Positions 32,691 to 45,488 of a stretch of 64,000 nt of DNA are shown here, one piece after another; within the stretch, counting starts at the first letter, position 1; each line of letters starts with the position of its first letter. The notes beneath the pieces were generated by a model. The model had not been told where the DNA came from. It was given only the letters and a program-made list of their open reading frames with translations, and ran no database searches. This stretch comes from Pogostemon cablin. Taxonomy: Eukaryota; Streptophyta; Magnoliopsida; Lamiales; Lamiaceae. The stretch is taken from contig CM043001.1 of NCBI GenBank assembly GCA_023678885.1, forward strand, positions 9,832,092 through 9,896,091, in the 5' to 3' direction. The position numbers and the translations under genes are program-made.

Positions 32691-34318
32691 TGATGAGTGA
32701 TATTTTTATCTAAATTTTAGTGTCTTTTATGTGTATTTTTGTATTATTTTATCCGTATTTATGCACTACTTGGTTGTGTTTTGTGTTTTTAGGGAAATAT
32801 GTGAGAATAAGCTTAAATGTAAGATTTATAGGTAAAAATAGATTCTAGACGCAAAAAAAAAATATAGAAAAAAGCGGATCTCAATTCGAAGTTGAAACGA
32901 GGTAGAATTGACTAAAACAAAATGACGAAAAATAAGGGCCGCACGAACACGGCCAGTGTTCCGTACACGGCTAACACCTACACGGCCAGTGTACCAAACA
33001 CGACCCTATAAGCTTTAGCCATGTTCCGTCATCCAAAATACCTACATGGCCACCCCTGTGGCCGAGTACCGCACACAGCCGGGCGTGTTCAATACACGGC
33101 CAGGATACCGTACACGGCACGTGTAGGTGCAAAAAATCAGAAAAAATCAGAATCCTTCTAGAAGCTTCCCAAGGGGTATAAATACCCAATACTTCAATAT
33201 TTCATCAGATTTTCGTGGTTTTGCCCTGCACACATACCTCACACACTATTTTCTCTATTTTACACCATCATCTTCATCCATTCATCATCCATCCATCCAT
33301 ACTTGATCCCCTCCATCAAATCCACCATCCAAGTGATCAAGGAAGTAAGGGAGAGTGAGATCACAAGAAGAAGAAGAAGAAGATCTTCATTGAAGACCTT
33401 CAAAGGGGGAATCTAATTCTACTTTTGTGACTTTCTTTATAGTTGATCATGGTTTGTAAGGATTTTAATGTCTATGTTGAATTTCTTGTGACTATGAGAG
33501 GCTAATCTCCTTTGTGAGATTAGCTCCATGATTGGTGTTGGATAGTTTAGGTTTTATGCAAATTGATTTTAATCTTAATTTGGCATTTGTGTTATTTCTA
33601 TCATTGATGTGAATTGCTTGATGTATATGTATGATTTGTGTGATTAATTGTCATGGGCATGTGATTAGATTGGGAAATCAATTACGTGTTTAGGATAGTT
33701 CATTGAATCATTTCATCATACACTTCATGTGCATTAATTTAGAATGAGATAGAGATATCCTTGTAGATTTAGAACCATTTGATAGAACATTTAATTGGCT
33801 TAATCAAGAAGTTGGTTGATTAGGTGAGGAGACACAAACCATTAGTAAATTCATAGTACCTTAAAAGGGAATATTGCCTATGATTTAGTACCTAATTAGG
33901 GAACTCGTAGAGTATTTAGTACCTAGTAGGAGGTGTTCACTTTGGTATCGATCCTAAGTGTTTTTGGGAGCCTTGTTGAGGGCCTACATCCTATCCATCT
34001 CGAGAGAAAGTTTAGGTGGAATTAGTGATCGCTTCTATGCCTTGTCCATGAGAGATTAGAATTAATTGCATGATTACTTAATTATCTATGCCATGATTGT
34101 TGTTAATCTCATCCTTTCATCATTTGGAACCCATCTTTATCTTTGCTTTTATCCTTATTTCTTCCATTAGTATAATTGTATTTGTTTGCATCTTATCCTC
34201 CCATTCCGTCGTCCTTATAAAATCACGATAAACTTGAGATCGCTTAAACTCTAGTGCCTTCCTCCCTGTGGTTTGATAAATTCTTTAATTGGTCATCCCG
34301 ACTATATACGACCAATCA
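32691..34318 (+). repeat. Gypsy B 3' LTR
   Basis: 1628 bp. TATA box TATAAATA at about 33177. It ends CCAATCA, followed by the target duplication GTGTA at 34319-34323. Confidence 0.9.
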
Positions 34319-35482
34319 GTGTACTTGAGTTATATTGTGATATGAAGTTCTATGTGTACTTGTGGGATATTACTTTTTATGAAAAGTGCTCTGTTACTTG
34401 TTAAAAACCCATGTGAGATTTTGAGTCTCGTTGATTATGTACATAATCACATGATATTTTCTTTTCTGGTGAGTATCGTTCTTGTGCGTGTATTCTAGAA
34501 CTTGCCTTTAGTCTTCTTGAATATTCAAGATTAGTCTAGCGGATTATGGAAATGATATTAGGCAATCTTTGATATTTAACCCATCTTTTCCTATATACTT
34601 TACTTGAATTCATTTAATCCCTAGTCAGCCTATTTGAGCCTTTTTAAATCTATTATTTTGATAGCTAATAAAGTTTAATTGAAGAGAGTGGTGATTTGAG
34701 GGATGATAAGGATGATGAAGGAAGAGTCTTAAGGAAGAAAAGGAAAATTCCTGGAGTAGTGCTTAAATCTAGTACTCAATCGAAACAAACACCCTAGGGT
34801 AGTGTTTAAATCTAGTACCCTATGGAGGATGCGAAAGGTTATGCCCGAAACTGGTAACTCGAAGAAAAGAAGAAAAAAAAGGGTGAAATAAAAAGTAAAA
34901 TGATGGAGTTGAAAAGCTAGAAAAAGTTGAAAAAAATATGTTGTGCTTGAAGGAGAAATATGGGAGAGTTTGATGAGAATGTTGTGCTTGAATAGAAGGT
35001 GATGAGAAAAAAAATAAAGATTGAGAGAGATGGCCGCTTTATCGACCTGAGTTTTGAGTCACTTATCCATATATTTTCTACCTTTTCAAAAGAGCTTACG
35101 TTAGAACCAAATAAAAGACCTTTTTGATTCATGATTTGCTAGCTACAAGTAAAATGAGAGTTTGAGACTTTGTGCAAGCTTATGGTTACGCATGCACTTG
35201 AATTGAATCTGAGCGTAAACACCTTAACCCCATAAGTGTACATCTTTTACACTTGAGTGCAAGTGATATATACTTCCCGTGAGAACATGTGAATGGAGCA
35301 TTTAAGTTAGTGGTGATTGTCTTATCTTGTAGGCTTTGAATTGATTATTACATGTAATGAAAGTTGGATGACCTAAGTTGAGGACAATTTGAATGAGGTA
35401 TTGGTTGTAGTCCTTGTTTCCCTGCTAATTTTACTCTCTCTTTAGTTATTTTTATTTTGTTACCTTGGGACGAGCAACGGAT
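34319..35482 (+). other. Family A internal region 1, right part (non-coding)
   Basis: Continues the region interrupted by gypsy B and is homologous to 46257-48629. At 34436 it reads GATTATGTACATAATCACAT, the empty site of the solo LTR found in the second unit. It is purine-rich at 34720-35000. No coding motifs. Confidence 0.8.
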
Positions 35483-35495
35483 AAGTTTGGGGGAT
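35483..35495 (+). promoter_or_regulatory. Family A polypurine tract, unit 1
   Basis: AAGTTTGGGGGAT directly before the LTR2 start TGATGAGAGTG. Confidence 0.85.
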
Positions 35496-36684
35496 TGATG
35501 AGAGTGAAAATAAGCGTATTTTAGTGTCTAATTTAACACCTATTTGATGGGAATTGTTGTTATATATTAGCACAAATGTCTTATATTCGATATATATTAG
35601 AAAAAGGTGGGTTTGAGGTGTTTTATTGCGTTTTAGGTAGAAAAAGGATCAAAAGTGCGAAGTTAGAAAAAAGGTGCAACTTGTGCAAGAATGTTAAAAA
35701 ATACACATCTAACTTGTGTAGTTTTCTGTGTTCGTATGAAGCATATAAATGTAAGTTGATACTTGGTTGGAAAGTCATGGAAGAGTGGGTCATTTTGGTG
35801 TAAGAAACACCTCAATGAAGACCAAACGAGAAAGTTATGATCGAAATGGTGACGTCGCGCAAGCTGTTTCTACTCAGAATGATTGTTCCACTTTACATGG
35901 CTTGTTACATCTTCAAATGTTGGACTTTTGGTGAGATATTTATATAGATAAAATTCCAAGGAATTGTGGACCGCATGAGCATAAGAATCACTAAAATCGG
36001 AGTTTGAATGAGGAAATTATGCACAAAATTGTAAAGTCGCGCATCTGCCAGTGAGAATTTCGGAGAATTTTCGAAATTTTTCGAAAATTACCTATTTCTT
36101 AGGGCACAATTAATCTCCTTATCACATAATCCTCTATGATTCACCCATATCTTTTATTTCCTTATTTAATTCCTTTGTGACACCTATATATATTTTACAT
36201 CATTATTCATGTGAGAGGGCACCACAACACATACATCCTACACCCCCCAACTATCATTCATATCCTCTCCTTCATCCATCCATCACTTTGAAGATCATCT
36301 GCTGAATCAAGAGGAGAACCTAGAGGAGGATTCAAGATGGAGAAGGACGCAACGATGTCCACATGTTTTTCTTATTTTCTAATTTATCTTGTATTTTCAA
36401 GACATATAGGTAAGATCTATCCAACCCACATGATTATTCTTCGTAACATCATGGGCTAGAACCATTTTGGTAGTCTAGGATTTTGAAGGTTTTATGAATT
36501 AATTGAACTTTCTTATGTATCCTCCGTACAACACTACTTGTGGATTTATTTTAAATATGATTGCATGTTTTTAATCCATATTCAGAGTCGTTTTGTGCAT
36601 CTTCAACTATTATATAGAGTCTGAATATATATCTTGGTAGTTGATTGAGTGCGTTCACTGCTGAACAAGATTCCATATTATATT

Positions 36685-37779
36685 TATTGGCATTCGATCG
36701 TTTAGTTATCGTGAACCGTTAGGGTTCCATGCAAACTAGGTCAGTGGAAGCAATTAATGATTAAAATTTGCATTACCTTTTACCAGGGTTGATGTAGAGG
36801 ATGAATAGTTGCAGAGAACAACCTCTTGATCTTCTGCTGTATTCCCCAAGTTCAATCCTGACATCGTGTGAGCGACGATCTTCAGGATCTTCTCAATCTG
36901 CTCCTAACCCTCTATTCACGTTGAAATGGTGCAGAGTAAGGGTTCCAGGAAGATGAGATAACTTATATATGGGCTACAACAGGGACCAGGAGGAGAAATT
37001 GAAGTTGGGCCTCCATTGGGCTTAAGTATCTAAGCTTAGCCCAAAGCTTATATTTAAGTCCAATAATAATAATATAGTCCACTAAAATATTATTACTGTA
37101 CTGCCGCTCCAATCCCACAATTACGTTATGGGCTCCTTCTTATTATCATGCCGGAATTAATCCACTTGCAAGATTTACATGATAAACCTTATGAGCTCCT
37201 CAAGGGGACATCATCAACTTAAATAGGACACGGATTCCTTCTACAATCAACAGCACACCATAGTGACAACACTACTTCCCAACTTATTGAGTTTGTTGAT
37301 TAAATATATGTAAATCTCACCCTTTGATGAATCAAAGAAATACATACTGCCTTACTGTCGAGGTTATTGTATATGGATTAACAGCACGAACATCTAAAAT
37401 AACTGAGATCAAGTTCTCCTATATAGATAGTATAAGTCAAACGATCTCAAGCGGTCCTACTCAATACACACTAAGTGCACTAATGTGATTCTATAGTCAA
37501 GAGAAACTAATACCAAATCACACTACAACCATGCCAATAGATAGTCCCCGTCTGTCTCGGTTGTGAGCATCTGTTTATACTTTATAAGGAAACCAATAAT
37601 ATGATCTTTCGCGTGTTGTCGCATAACATATTATCTACAGTATAAGGTAAATGGACTTTTGCACAAATATATAAATAAATTATAATATGCAAAACGTTTG
37701 ATCATATGATTCTCATTTCAAATAAATTGTTAAAACATTGTTCCATACAAATGCCAGACTTTTAGTATACAATCTAACA
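36685..37779 (-). repeat. Copia C2 3' LTR, with 112-bp deletion
   Basis: It starts TATTGG where TGTTGG is expected and ends AATCTAACA. Relative to the 5' LTR it lacks the segment between two TTATTAT words. The inverted TATA box is near 36961. Confidence 0.85.
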
Positions 37780-37799
37780 ATCTCCCACTTATACTAAAA

Positions 37800-38195
37800 G
37801 ACTACGCTGCCATATCTACAGACACGCATCTAATCCCAATTCCTTCTACATGCCCATCGAACGCTTTCGCTGGAAGGCTCTTAGTAAAAGGGTGGTCAGC
37901 TAGGTTATCCTCCGATGCAATCTTAGCGACAACGACCTCCCCTCTTTTAATGATATCTTGTATTAGATGGTACTTGCGCTCAATGTGTTTACTTGCCTTA
38001 TGGGCTCGTGGTTCCTTCGAGTTTGCTACTGCACCACTGTTATCACAATAAATTGTGATCGCTTTAAGCAAACTAGAATCACATCCAAGTCTATTAAGAA
38101 GTTCCTAAGCCATACTGCTTCTTTAGCTGCCTCAGAGGCTGCTACATATTCAGCTTCCATGGTAGAGTCCGCAACGCATTTTTGCTTTACACTCC
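37800..38195 (-). pseudogene. Copia C2 RNase H, C-terminal part
   Basis: The open stretch 37802-38071 reads AITIYCDNSGAVANSKEPRA, HIERKYHLIQDIIKRGEVVV and ASEDNLADHPFTKSLPAKAF. These are the copia RNase H end motifs (CDNsgAvan.keprsHkrsKHIerkyHlIreiv, nlADpFTK.L). A frameshift separates it from the RT frame at 38197. The catalytic Asp of CDN is present. It marks the C-terminus of the polyprotein just before the PPT. Confidence 0.88.
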
Positions 38196-38196
38196 T

Positions 38197-39447
38197 CTAT
38201 ATTATGGCTCCTCCTCCAAGAGTAAACACATAGTCCGAGGTGGATTTACTAGCATCCCTATCTGACTGGAAATCCAAATCAGTATAACCCAAAGGTAACA
38301 AAGTATCTGCCCAGTAAACCAGCATATAATCCCTAGTCCTTCGCAGGTACTTCAAAATATGCTTTACCGCAGTCCAATGCCCTTGTCCTGGATTACTTTG
38401 ATACTTACTGACCATGCCCACGGCATAACAGATATCAGGTCTCATACACAGCATAACATACATGAGGCTTCCCACTGCCGAAGCATAAGGAACCAACTTT
38501 ATCTCCTCTATTTCCTGTTGTGTCTTAGGACACATTCCCTTAGATAAAGGTATTCCATGTCTGAAAGGTAGAAAACCTTTCTTGGAATCTTGCATGCTAA
38601 AACGAGCCAGGATTGTATCAATGTATGAAGCCTGGGATAAGCACAACATTTTTTTCTTGCGATCCCTTATTAATTTGATCCTTAGAATGTGTCCAGCTTC
38701 TTCTGAGTCCTTCATTTCAAACTGCTTGGAAAGCCATACCCTTACACCCAACAATACCTTTACATTGTTTCCAATGAGAAGAATATCATCCATGTAGAGT
38801 ACAAGAAATACCACTACGTTTCTGTCATACTTCTTGTACACACATGATTCATCTGGACATTGAATAAATCCATATGACTGGATTATGTCATCAAAATGGA
38901 TCTTCCATGATCTTGAAGCTTGTTTCAATCCATAAATGGACCTATTAAGCTTACACACAAGATGCTCTTCATCCTTTGCAATGAATCCCTCTAGTTGCTT
39001 CATGTAGATGTTTTCCTCAAGACTTCCATTTAGGAAAGCTGTCTTGACATCCATTTTTCATACCTCATAATCCATATGAGCAGCAATAGACAAAAGAATT
39101 CGGGTTGACTTAAGCATGGCCACAGGCGAGAAGTTTTCCTCATAATTGATTCATTCTTTCTGAGTATATCCTTTAGCAACAAGTCTTGCTTTAAATGTTT
39201 CCACCTTATCGTCAGATCCTCTTTTTATTTTATAGACCCACTTGCATCCAATAGCTTTTACACCATCGAGTGGTTCTACAAGCTCCCAGACTTGATTAGA
39301 ATACATGGATTCTATTTCAGATTTTATTGCCTTTTGACATGGTTGAGCATATTTATCTTGCAGTGCTTCGTTGTAATTCCATTGGTCAATTTCATGTTCA
39401 TCAGGGACCAAGTCGGAAGACTCTCCTAATCCCATGAATCTATCCAA
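38197..39447 (-). pseudogene. Copia C2 reverse transcriptase, interrupted by two TGA codons
   Basis: The part 39151-39447 gives the RT start (VWELVEPLDGVKAIGCKWVY, FKARLVAKGYTQKE). 38197-39054 gives MDVKTAFLNGSLEENIYMKQ, YGLKQASRSWKIHFD and the catalytic LYMDDILLIGN, then the connection and start of RNase H (YAVGMVSKY, HILKYLRRTRDYMLVYW). Between the two, family reading calls for GYTQKEGIDYEE and DYEvWqMDVK, where this copy has TGA instead of a G codon (about 39148) and of the W codon (about 39061). Otherwise the frame looks intact. Copies DNA from the RNA genome in functional relatives. Confidence 0.9.
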
Positions 39448-39592
39448 TTATCTCACAACCCTCCCACTATGACGAGGCTCCACAGGCAATTGTGTATCAG
39501 GCGTGACACGCGGTGCAGTGTCCTGTGGTATATCCTTTTGTACAGTTGGTATTATATTTGGTGTTTCCTCTCTTACTTCATCTATAACAATT

Positions 39593-40354
39593 TTACTCGG
39601 GTTTGCGGTTCATTACATAATCCTCTTCCAAAAATCTGGCATTCGTGCTAACGATCACCTTTTGGTCCTTAGGACTATAAAATAGACCACCCCTTGTTCC
39701 TTTAGGATACCCTACAAATAGACAAACATTCGTACGCGATTCTAACTTATCAGCATCTACCTTCAACACATGTGCTGGTGCATCCCAAATTTGAAAGTGT
39801 TTGAGACTAGGCTTTCGCTTGGTCCACAATTCGATGGGTGTGGAAGCTACTAATTTAGAAGTTACTAAATTCAGGATGTAAGCTGCTGTATCTAAGGCAT
39901 ATCCCCAAAACGAGCTTGGTAATTCCAAATAACTCATCATTGATCTTAACATTTCCATAAGAGTTCTATTCATTCTTTCTGCTACACCATTCTGTTGGGG
40001 TGTGCCCGGTGCAGACAATTGGGATTCAATACCTTTCTCTGATAAATAATTCCTAAACTCTCCCAAGAGGTATTCGCCACCATGATCTGATTGTAGTGTT
40101 TTGATATATTTTCCAAGTTTCTTTTCCACTTCAGCCTTGTACTCTTTGAATTTATCAAAGCACCCAGACTTGCAGCGCATCAAATAAATATATCCGTATC
40201 TAGAATAATCATCAATGAAAGTGACGAAATATTCATAACCCCCTCTTGCCTGGACAGACATAGGACCACATAAATCAGAATGAACCAATTCCAACAGAGC
40301 CTTGGCTCTATACCCCTTTGCCTTAAAAGGCCTTTTGGTCATTTTTCCTTCCAA
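39593..40354 (-). pseudogene. Copia C2 integrase (rve) domain
   Basis: An open frame of 253 codons. The catalytic triad is visible: D in ELVHSDLCGPM, D in TLQSDHGGEYL, E in QQNGVAERMNRTL. WGYALDTAAYILN and CLFVGYPKGTRGGLFY follow, as usual in copia. The upstream zinc-binding part (LSRIQRLIADGPLSS, YPTCESC) is separated by an in-frame stop near 40380. This is the best-preserved domain in the element. Confidence 0.92.
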
Positions 40355-40575
40355 GCAGGATTCGCAAGTAGGATAATTTCACACTACTAATGAACTCAGA
40401 GGTCCATCAGCTATCAACCTTTGAATCCTACTCAAGTTAATATGACCCAGTCATAGATGTCAAAGATATGTTTGATTCATTTTCGAAGGTACTTTTCTCT
40501 TATTAGTAGATGTATTATTCAATTCAATTTGTTGCACTGTGGGAAAAATTGGATTAAGAGTATACAAATTATCTA

Positions 40576-40884
40576 TCAATGCACCATCACAGATAATAAT
40601 TCCCTTATAACAACTTTGTCATTAAAAGAAACAGAATATCCATCCAAAAACAATTTAGAAACCGAAATTAAATTCTTTCTAAAATGAGGTACATAAAGAC
40701 AATTCCTCAAAATAAGAGTTTTATTCTTATTAAAAAATAAATAGACGTCTCCCACTGCAACAGCCGCTACTCTTGTAGCATTCCCCATGAGTATGGTAAT
40801 CTCGCCATCACTAAGCTGTCGGGTTTGGTGGAACCCCTGCAAAGAATTGCAGACATGGTCAGTGACCCCCGTATCTACACACAA
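40576..40884 (-). pseudogene. Copia C2 aspartic protease region
   Basis: The frame gives VDTGVTDHVCNSLQGF, with the D-T-G active site, then MGNATRVAAVAVGDVYLFF, LILRNCLYVPHFRKNLISVS and KLFLDGYSVSF. This is the copia protease followed by the stretch leading to GAG-pre-integrase. It ends in a stop before the zinc-binding integrase part, so the polyprotein is broken here. Confidence 0.88.
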
Positions 40885-40929
40885 GAGTCAGCAGATACAG
40901 TCGCTAAACACGATTCAACAACCAGTATA

Positions 40930-41791
40930 TAAGACTTACCATTCCTGTTCCCCTTCAGAAGAGGGCAGCCAGTCTTGTAGTGTCCCGGATGCTTGCATTT
41001 GAAGCACTTGTCTTTAGGCTTCTTGACTGCAACAGCCTTTGCTTTCACTTAGTTCACCAGTGCTGAGGTGCTGAATTTTCTTGGTTCTTCTTATTCCTAC
41101 TGCCTTTCGGCCTAGGATGAGCAGCATTTTCAGCAATATGAACCTGAGGAGCTCTACGAAACAGTTCTTCCGCCGCCATAAGTTCTGTTAGAAGTTTTGC
41201 CAACGTGTACAAATGTTTGTTCATACCGTAGTTCAGGCGAAACTGCTCAAAACTCCTAGGCAAGCTTTGGAGTATGATATCGACCTGGGTTTTCCCATCG
41301 ATTTTAGCTCAAAGAACTTCCAACTCATTGAGTTGGCCCATCATCCTAAGGACATGCTCCCTTACGAAAGTGCCCTCAGCCATTTTTGTGTTCATCAGCA
41401 CAGAGATGCCCTTCGACCTAGCAGGACGACTCTGGTGCCCGAAGAGTTCCCTAAGATTATGCATCATATCATAAGCGGTGTTCATAGCTTGATGCTGAGT
41501 CTGAAGCACATTTGACATAGAAGCCAAAATATAGCACTTAGCCATTTTATCAGCTTTGACCCACCTATTATAAGCAACTCTTTGCTCTTCGGTAGAGGCA
41601 TCAGTAGGTTTCGAAGGATATTCCTCAGTGAGTACAAAGATATAATCTTCAGCAGTTAAAACAATGTCCATGTTTCGTTTCCAGTCAACATAATTAGTGC
41701 CAATAAGTTTGTGTTCTTTAAGTATAATAGAAAGTGATTTGAGTGCCATTTGAAAATCCTGAGAATCATAAGTAATAAATAGATCAAACAC
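40930..41791 (-). pseudogene. Copia C2 gag with CCHC zinc knuckle
   Basis: 41309-41791 encodes a gag capsid-type region (LIGTNYVDWKRNMDIVLTAE, AYDMMHNLRELFG). A frameshift leads into 41054-41263 (MPRSFEQFRLNYGMNKHLYT). A short third piece, about 40940-41020, gives CFKCKHPGHYKTGC, a canonical CX2CX4HX4C knuckle. Gag would package the RNA in virus-like particles. The breaks make this copy non-functional. Confidence 0.88.
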
Positions 41792-43656
41792 TTTGAATTT
41801 ATCAATTTATATTGATTCCCTCAAAATAATATAAAATAAAATTCACCAACATCTCAAGCACCGTGAATTTGCATGCCACGTTAGGGTGGACGTATACAAA
41901 CCCAAACATTTACAAGAGAAGGTTTTACCCTTTAATTTCATTAGTCAATCTAACTTTATGACAAAATAATTAATAGTCAATTTCTCTTTAGCCATGTAAA
42001 TAATAGCAGTGACTCCGTTGGGGAGGATACTTATTATTTAGAACTAAGTGTACACCATTACTTGATTCCAAGACCGCTGCCCAAGCTTGTGTGCCTTACT
42101 GTTGGAGAAGTACACACGCGCTCGGATAACTTCCTACAACCATCATAAAGAAGTTTGTACCAGTGATCCGTGAATAAACTCATCCGTTAGGGAGGAAGAC
42201 ACTATAGCCAACGCGCAAGTTCATTCATATCACTTACAAACCAATAATGGAGATTGCGGGAATAATTTACCAATCCCCTCTCCTACTTAGTTATTTAACA
42301 CCGAGGGTTTTTAACATGCATATAATATTTCAATAATAAAATACACATCCTAACATGCTTCTATTTTAAGTAATTTAAAAAAATAAATCACATAGAACAT
42401 GCTCACATATATAACAATAATCGTTAAATAAACAATTAATGCAATTATATATATCAAGAATTAAATATAGAAAAAATTAAACACAAAACGAGCCCAGTAG
42501 GCCCATATGCTACAACTGCATGAATTATGCAGCCCATGAGCACGAATAAAACACGTCAACTCTGCCCAAGAAGGCGCTCGCCTGCACGATGTCATTCTGA
42601 TTTCCGTGTCGTCAAGTATACTGCCACTTCCGTTGTTGGTTCTCCCAGCCGTGAATCATGCCAGCAACATCATCAGGGCTTCCATTGACAGGGCTGTCGA
42701 TAGAGTATGCTTCCCATTGAAATTGCTCAGATCGCGGCCAGAAGACAGACCCATCACGGAGGCGTCAACTGACTCGCACAAAACCCGCCGCTGATTCGAT
42801 CGAAAGCAACCTGTGACTCACCTGGAACCCAGCAGTGTCTCGCCTGGAAATAACTTGGACTCGCTCGGAAGCCTTCTGGTTTTGCACGGATGCTTCATTA
42901 GACTCGCTCGGAAGTCGTCTGGTCTCACATGGATGCTTCATCAGACTCATCCTGAAGCCATCTAGACGCACTCGGACCTTTATCAGTCACGTCCGAAACA
43001 TCACTGCTCCGTCAGACGCTACCCAAAACCTCATCTGATTCGCCCAGATCACCAGTCCACAACATCTATTACCGCCGTGATGTGACGTCATCAGCCCCGT
43101 TGCGCAGTCGCCAGCCTCTGACTCGCCATCCAACGTCGCGGACTGGAGTTGCCGCTTCAGCCATCGTCATTGACGATCACTATCAGCAACCCACACCAAC
43201 CCCGCTGTTGCACCGGTCAGTGGCAGCTATGTCTTTTAACTGAATCCCCAGTCACACGCCTTGCAGTCAGGTCACATGATCAGCAACACACGTGATCCCA
43301 GTCCCATGTCGCAACTCACTAGCCTCTAGCGTCGTACATCCGGCCCATATCCCGCCGGCCTGCAATCGTGTTCATGTCTATCCAACGACATGTGGTCGTC
43401 GATCTGGGGCAATTGCTTTCAACAGTCGATTGCCCCATGGGTCGCCGAACTCATATCGTTTGTCATTCACGACATAGTCGTGTGTGAGATGTCTAGGTAC
43501 AATACCACAGTAATATCCATCCAAAGATGCATATAGGGTTTCATGAGTATTTCAAAATTTACCAAACCCTATTTCTCATGCTCTCTATACGACAGTTAAA
43601 TCACGTATAGCACATAAACCCTAGCCTAACGTGTCATGTTTCACCACAAAACTGAC
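41792..43656 (-). other. Copia C2 leader
   Basis: Non-coding. About 42540-43500 is GC-rich and has a 53-bp repeat (CTCGCTCGGAAG at 42851 and 42904). A few inverted TGGGCY motifs lie near 42490-42535. It corresponds to the leader of C1. Confidence 0.7.
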
Positions 43657-43668
43657 GCTCTGATACCA
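43657..43668 (-). promoter_or_regulatory. Copia C2 primer binding site
   Basis: GCTCTGATACCA on the plus strand, the complement of TGGTATCAGAGC, two bases from the 5' LTR. Confidence 0.9.
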
Positions 43669-43670
43669 AT

Positions 43671-44877
43671 TGTTGGTATTTGATCGTTTGGTTAGCGTGA
43701 ATCGTTAGGGTTCCATGCAAACTATGTCAGCGGAAGCAATTAATGATTAAAATTTGCATTACCTTTCACCAGGGTTGATGTAGAGGATGGATAGTTGCAG
43801 AGAACAACCTCTTGATATTCTGTTGTATTCCCTAAGTTTAATCCTGAAATCGTGTGGGTGACGATCTTCAGGATCTTCTCAATCTGTTACTAACCCTCTA
43901 TTCATGTTAAAACGGTGCAGAGTAAGGGTTCCAGGAAGTTGAGATAACTTATATATGGGCTACAGCAGGGACCAAGAGAAGAAATTGGAGTTGGGCCTCC
44001 ATTGGGCTTAAGTATTCAAGCTTACCCCAAAGCTTATACTTAAGTCCAATAATAATAATATAGTCCACTAAAATTTTATTACTGCACTGCCGCTCCAATC
44101 CCACAATTACGTTATAGGCTCCTTCTTATTATGAGCCCGACAGTCTCCCCATGTTTAAGATATACAATGCCCATTAATTAATAAAGTTACTGACAACTCA
44201 TTAATTAATATCTCATCCGAGAGTAGTACCACTCAACCTTATTATCATGCCGGAATTAATCCTCTTGCAAGATTTATATGATAAACCTTATGAGCTCCTC
44301 AAGGGGACATCATCAACCTAAATAAGACACGGATTCCTTCTACAATCAACAACACACCATAGAGACAACACTACTTCCCAACTCACCGAGGTTGTTGATT
44401 TAATACATGTAAATCTCACCATTTGATGAATCAAAGAAATACATACTGCCTTACGTATCGAGGTTATTGTATAGGGATTAAGACACGAACATCAATAATA
44501 ACTGAGATCAAGTTCTCCTATATAGACAGTACAAGTCGAACGATCTCAAGCGGTCCTGCTCAATACACACTAAGTGCACTAATGTGATTATATAGTCAAG
44601 ACAAATTAATACCAAACCACACTACAACTATGCCGATAGATAGTCCCCGTCTATCTCGATTATGAACATCTGTTTATACTTTATAAGGAAACGGATAATA
44701 TGATCTTCCGGGTGTTGTCGCACAATATATTATCTATAGTATAAAGTAAATGGACTTTTTCACAAACATATAAATAAATTATAATATGCAAAAGTTTGAT
44801 TATATGATTCTTATTTCAAATAAATTGTTAAAACATTGTTCCATACAAAAGCCAGACTTTTATTATATAATCTAACA
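43671..44877 (-). repeat. Copia C2 5' LTR
   Basis: 1207 bp, plus strand TGTTGGTATTTG...AATCTAACA. It is related to, but clearly diverged from, the C1 LTR. Confidence 0.9.
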
Positions 44878-45488
44878 ATGTTTCTAAGTGAGGGAACTCC
44901 GAAGCTTCTTTTGAGTTATCATGTACAGATACTTGTTGATTGAATTGAATTTGGATTAATAAGTAGGATAAAGAGGGTAATTTTATAGTACCTCTAAAGG
45001 GAGATCATTTCGGGTTAGATACCAGACGTGGGAAATAATTGATACTGATAGTACTTAGAAGGGGGTGAAATTATATCTCTTGCTCCAAGATTTTTCACAC
45101 GTGTTACATGCATATTTACTTGTGTCTATCGAGTAGATTTGAATGATTTAGTGATGATTTCATATTCCACAAGGCAGAGTCGGATATTGATACACGAAAG
45201 GAAGATTAATGAGTGAAACTGGATTATCCTAGAGCTACATATTCTCTATTTTTGAGTCACTTTCGAATTCTTTAAGTGCTTTTATTTTATTTGTTATTTA
45301 AATTAATTTTTTTGTAGTTAATAATTCTCTATCTCAACTTTATTGCCTTCGTCTTAATTAATATAGTAAATAATTAAATTGGTAATACGCCGTCCTTTGG
45401 GTTCGATATTTGAGTTGGTCGCTTATCTAAGCTATAATAATATCCTTCATACTTGGGGATTAATTGTGTGTTGAGAAAACACTCATCA

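Larger units (their letters stand above)
19497..34318 (+). mobile_element. Gypsy B: internally deleted Athila-like element
   Basis: LTRs start TGATGAGTGATATTT and end CCAATCA or GATCAATCA. The 5' LTR (19497-29323) is split by copia C1; the 3' LTR is 32691-34318. Flanks are GTGTG (left) and GTGTA (right); the undisturbed sister sequence near 46256 reads GTGTA, confirming the insertion site and a mutated left target duplication. The internal region, 29324-32690, has a degenerate tRNA-Asp primer site, a gag-like frame fused to an integrase-like tail, a conserved non-coding block, and two polypurine tracts. Protease, RT and RNase H are absent, so it needs a helper. Confidence 0.88.
36685..44877 (-). 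mobile_element. Copia C2: full-length element with recognisable polyprotein
   Basis: 8193 bp, minus strand. LTRs are 36685-37779 (3' LTR) and 43671-44877 (5' LTR). The 3' LTR is 112 bp shorter owing to one deletion. Flanks ATATT and ATGTT form a target duplication with one change. The PPT (37780-37790) and initiator-Met primer site (43657-43668) are inverted. The LTRs differ at many positions (roughly 5-10 percent, not counted exactly), so it is older than C1. The pol frames are longer and better preserved. LTR and leader organisation resemble C1, making C2's family a plausible helper lineage. Confidence 0.9.
35496..45488 (+). repeat. Family A LTR2, interrupted by copia C2
   Basis: The LTR proper is 35496-36684 plus 44878-45488, about 1.8 kb. 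It is preceded by a PPT and followed by a PBS. At 36216 it reads ATCATTATTCATGTGAGAGG, the empty site of the hAT-like element found in LTR3. Confidence 0.88.
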
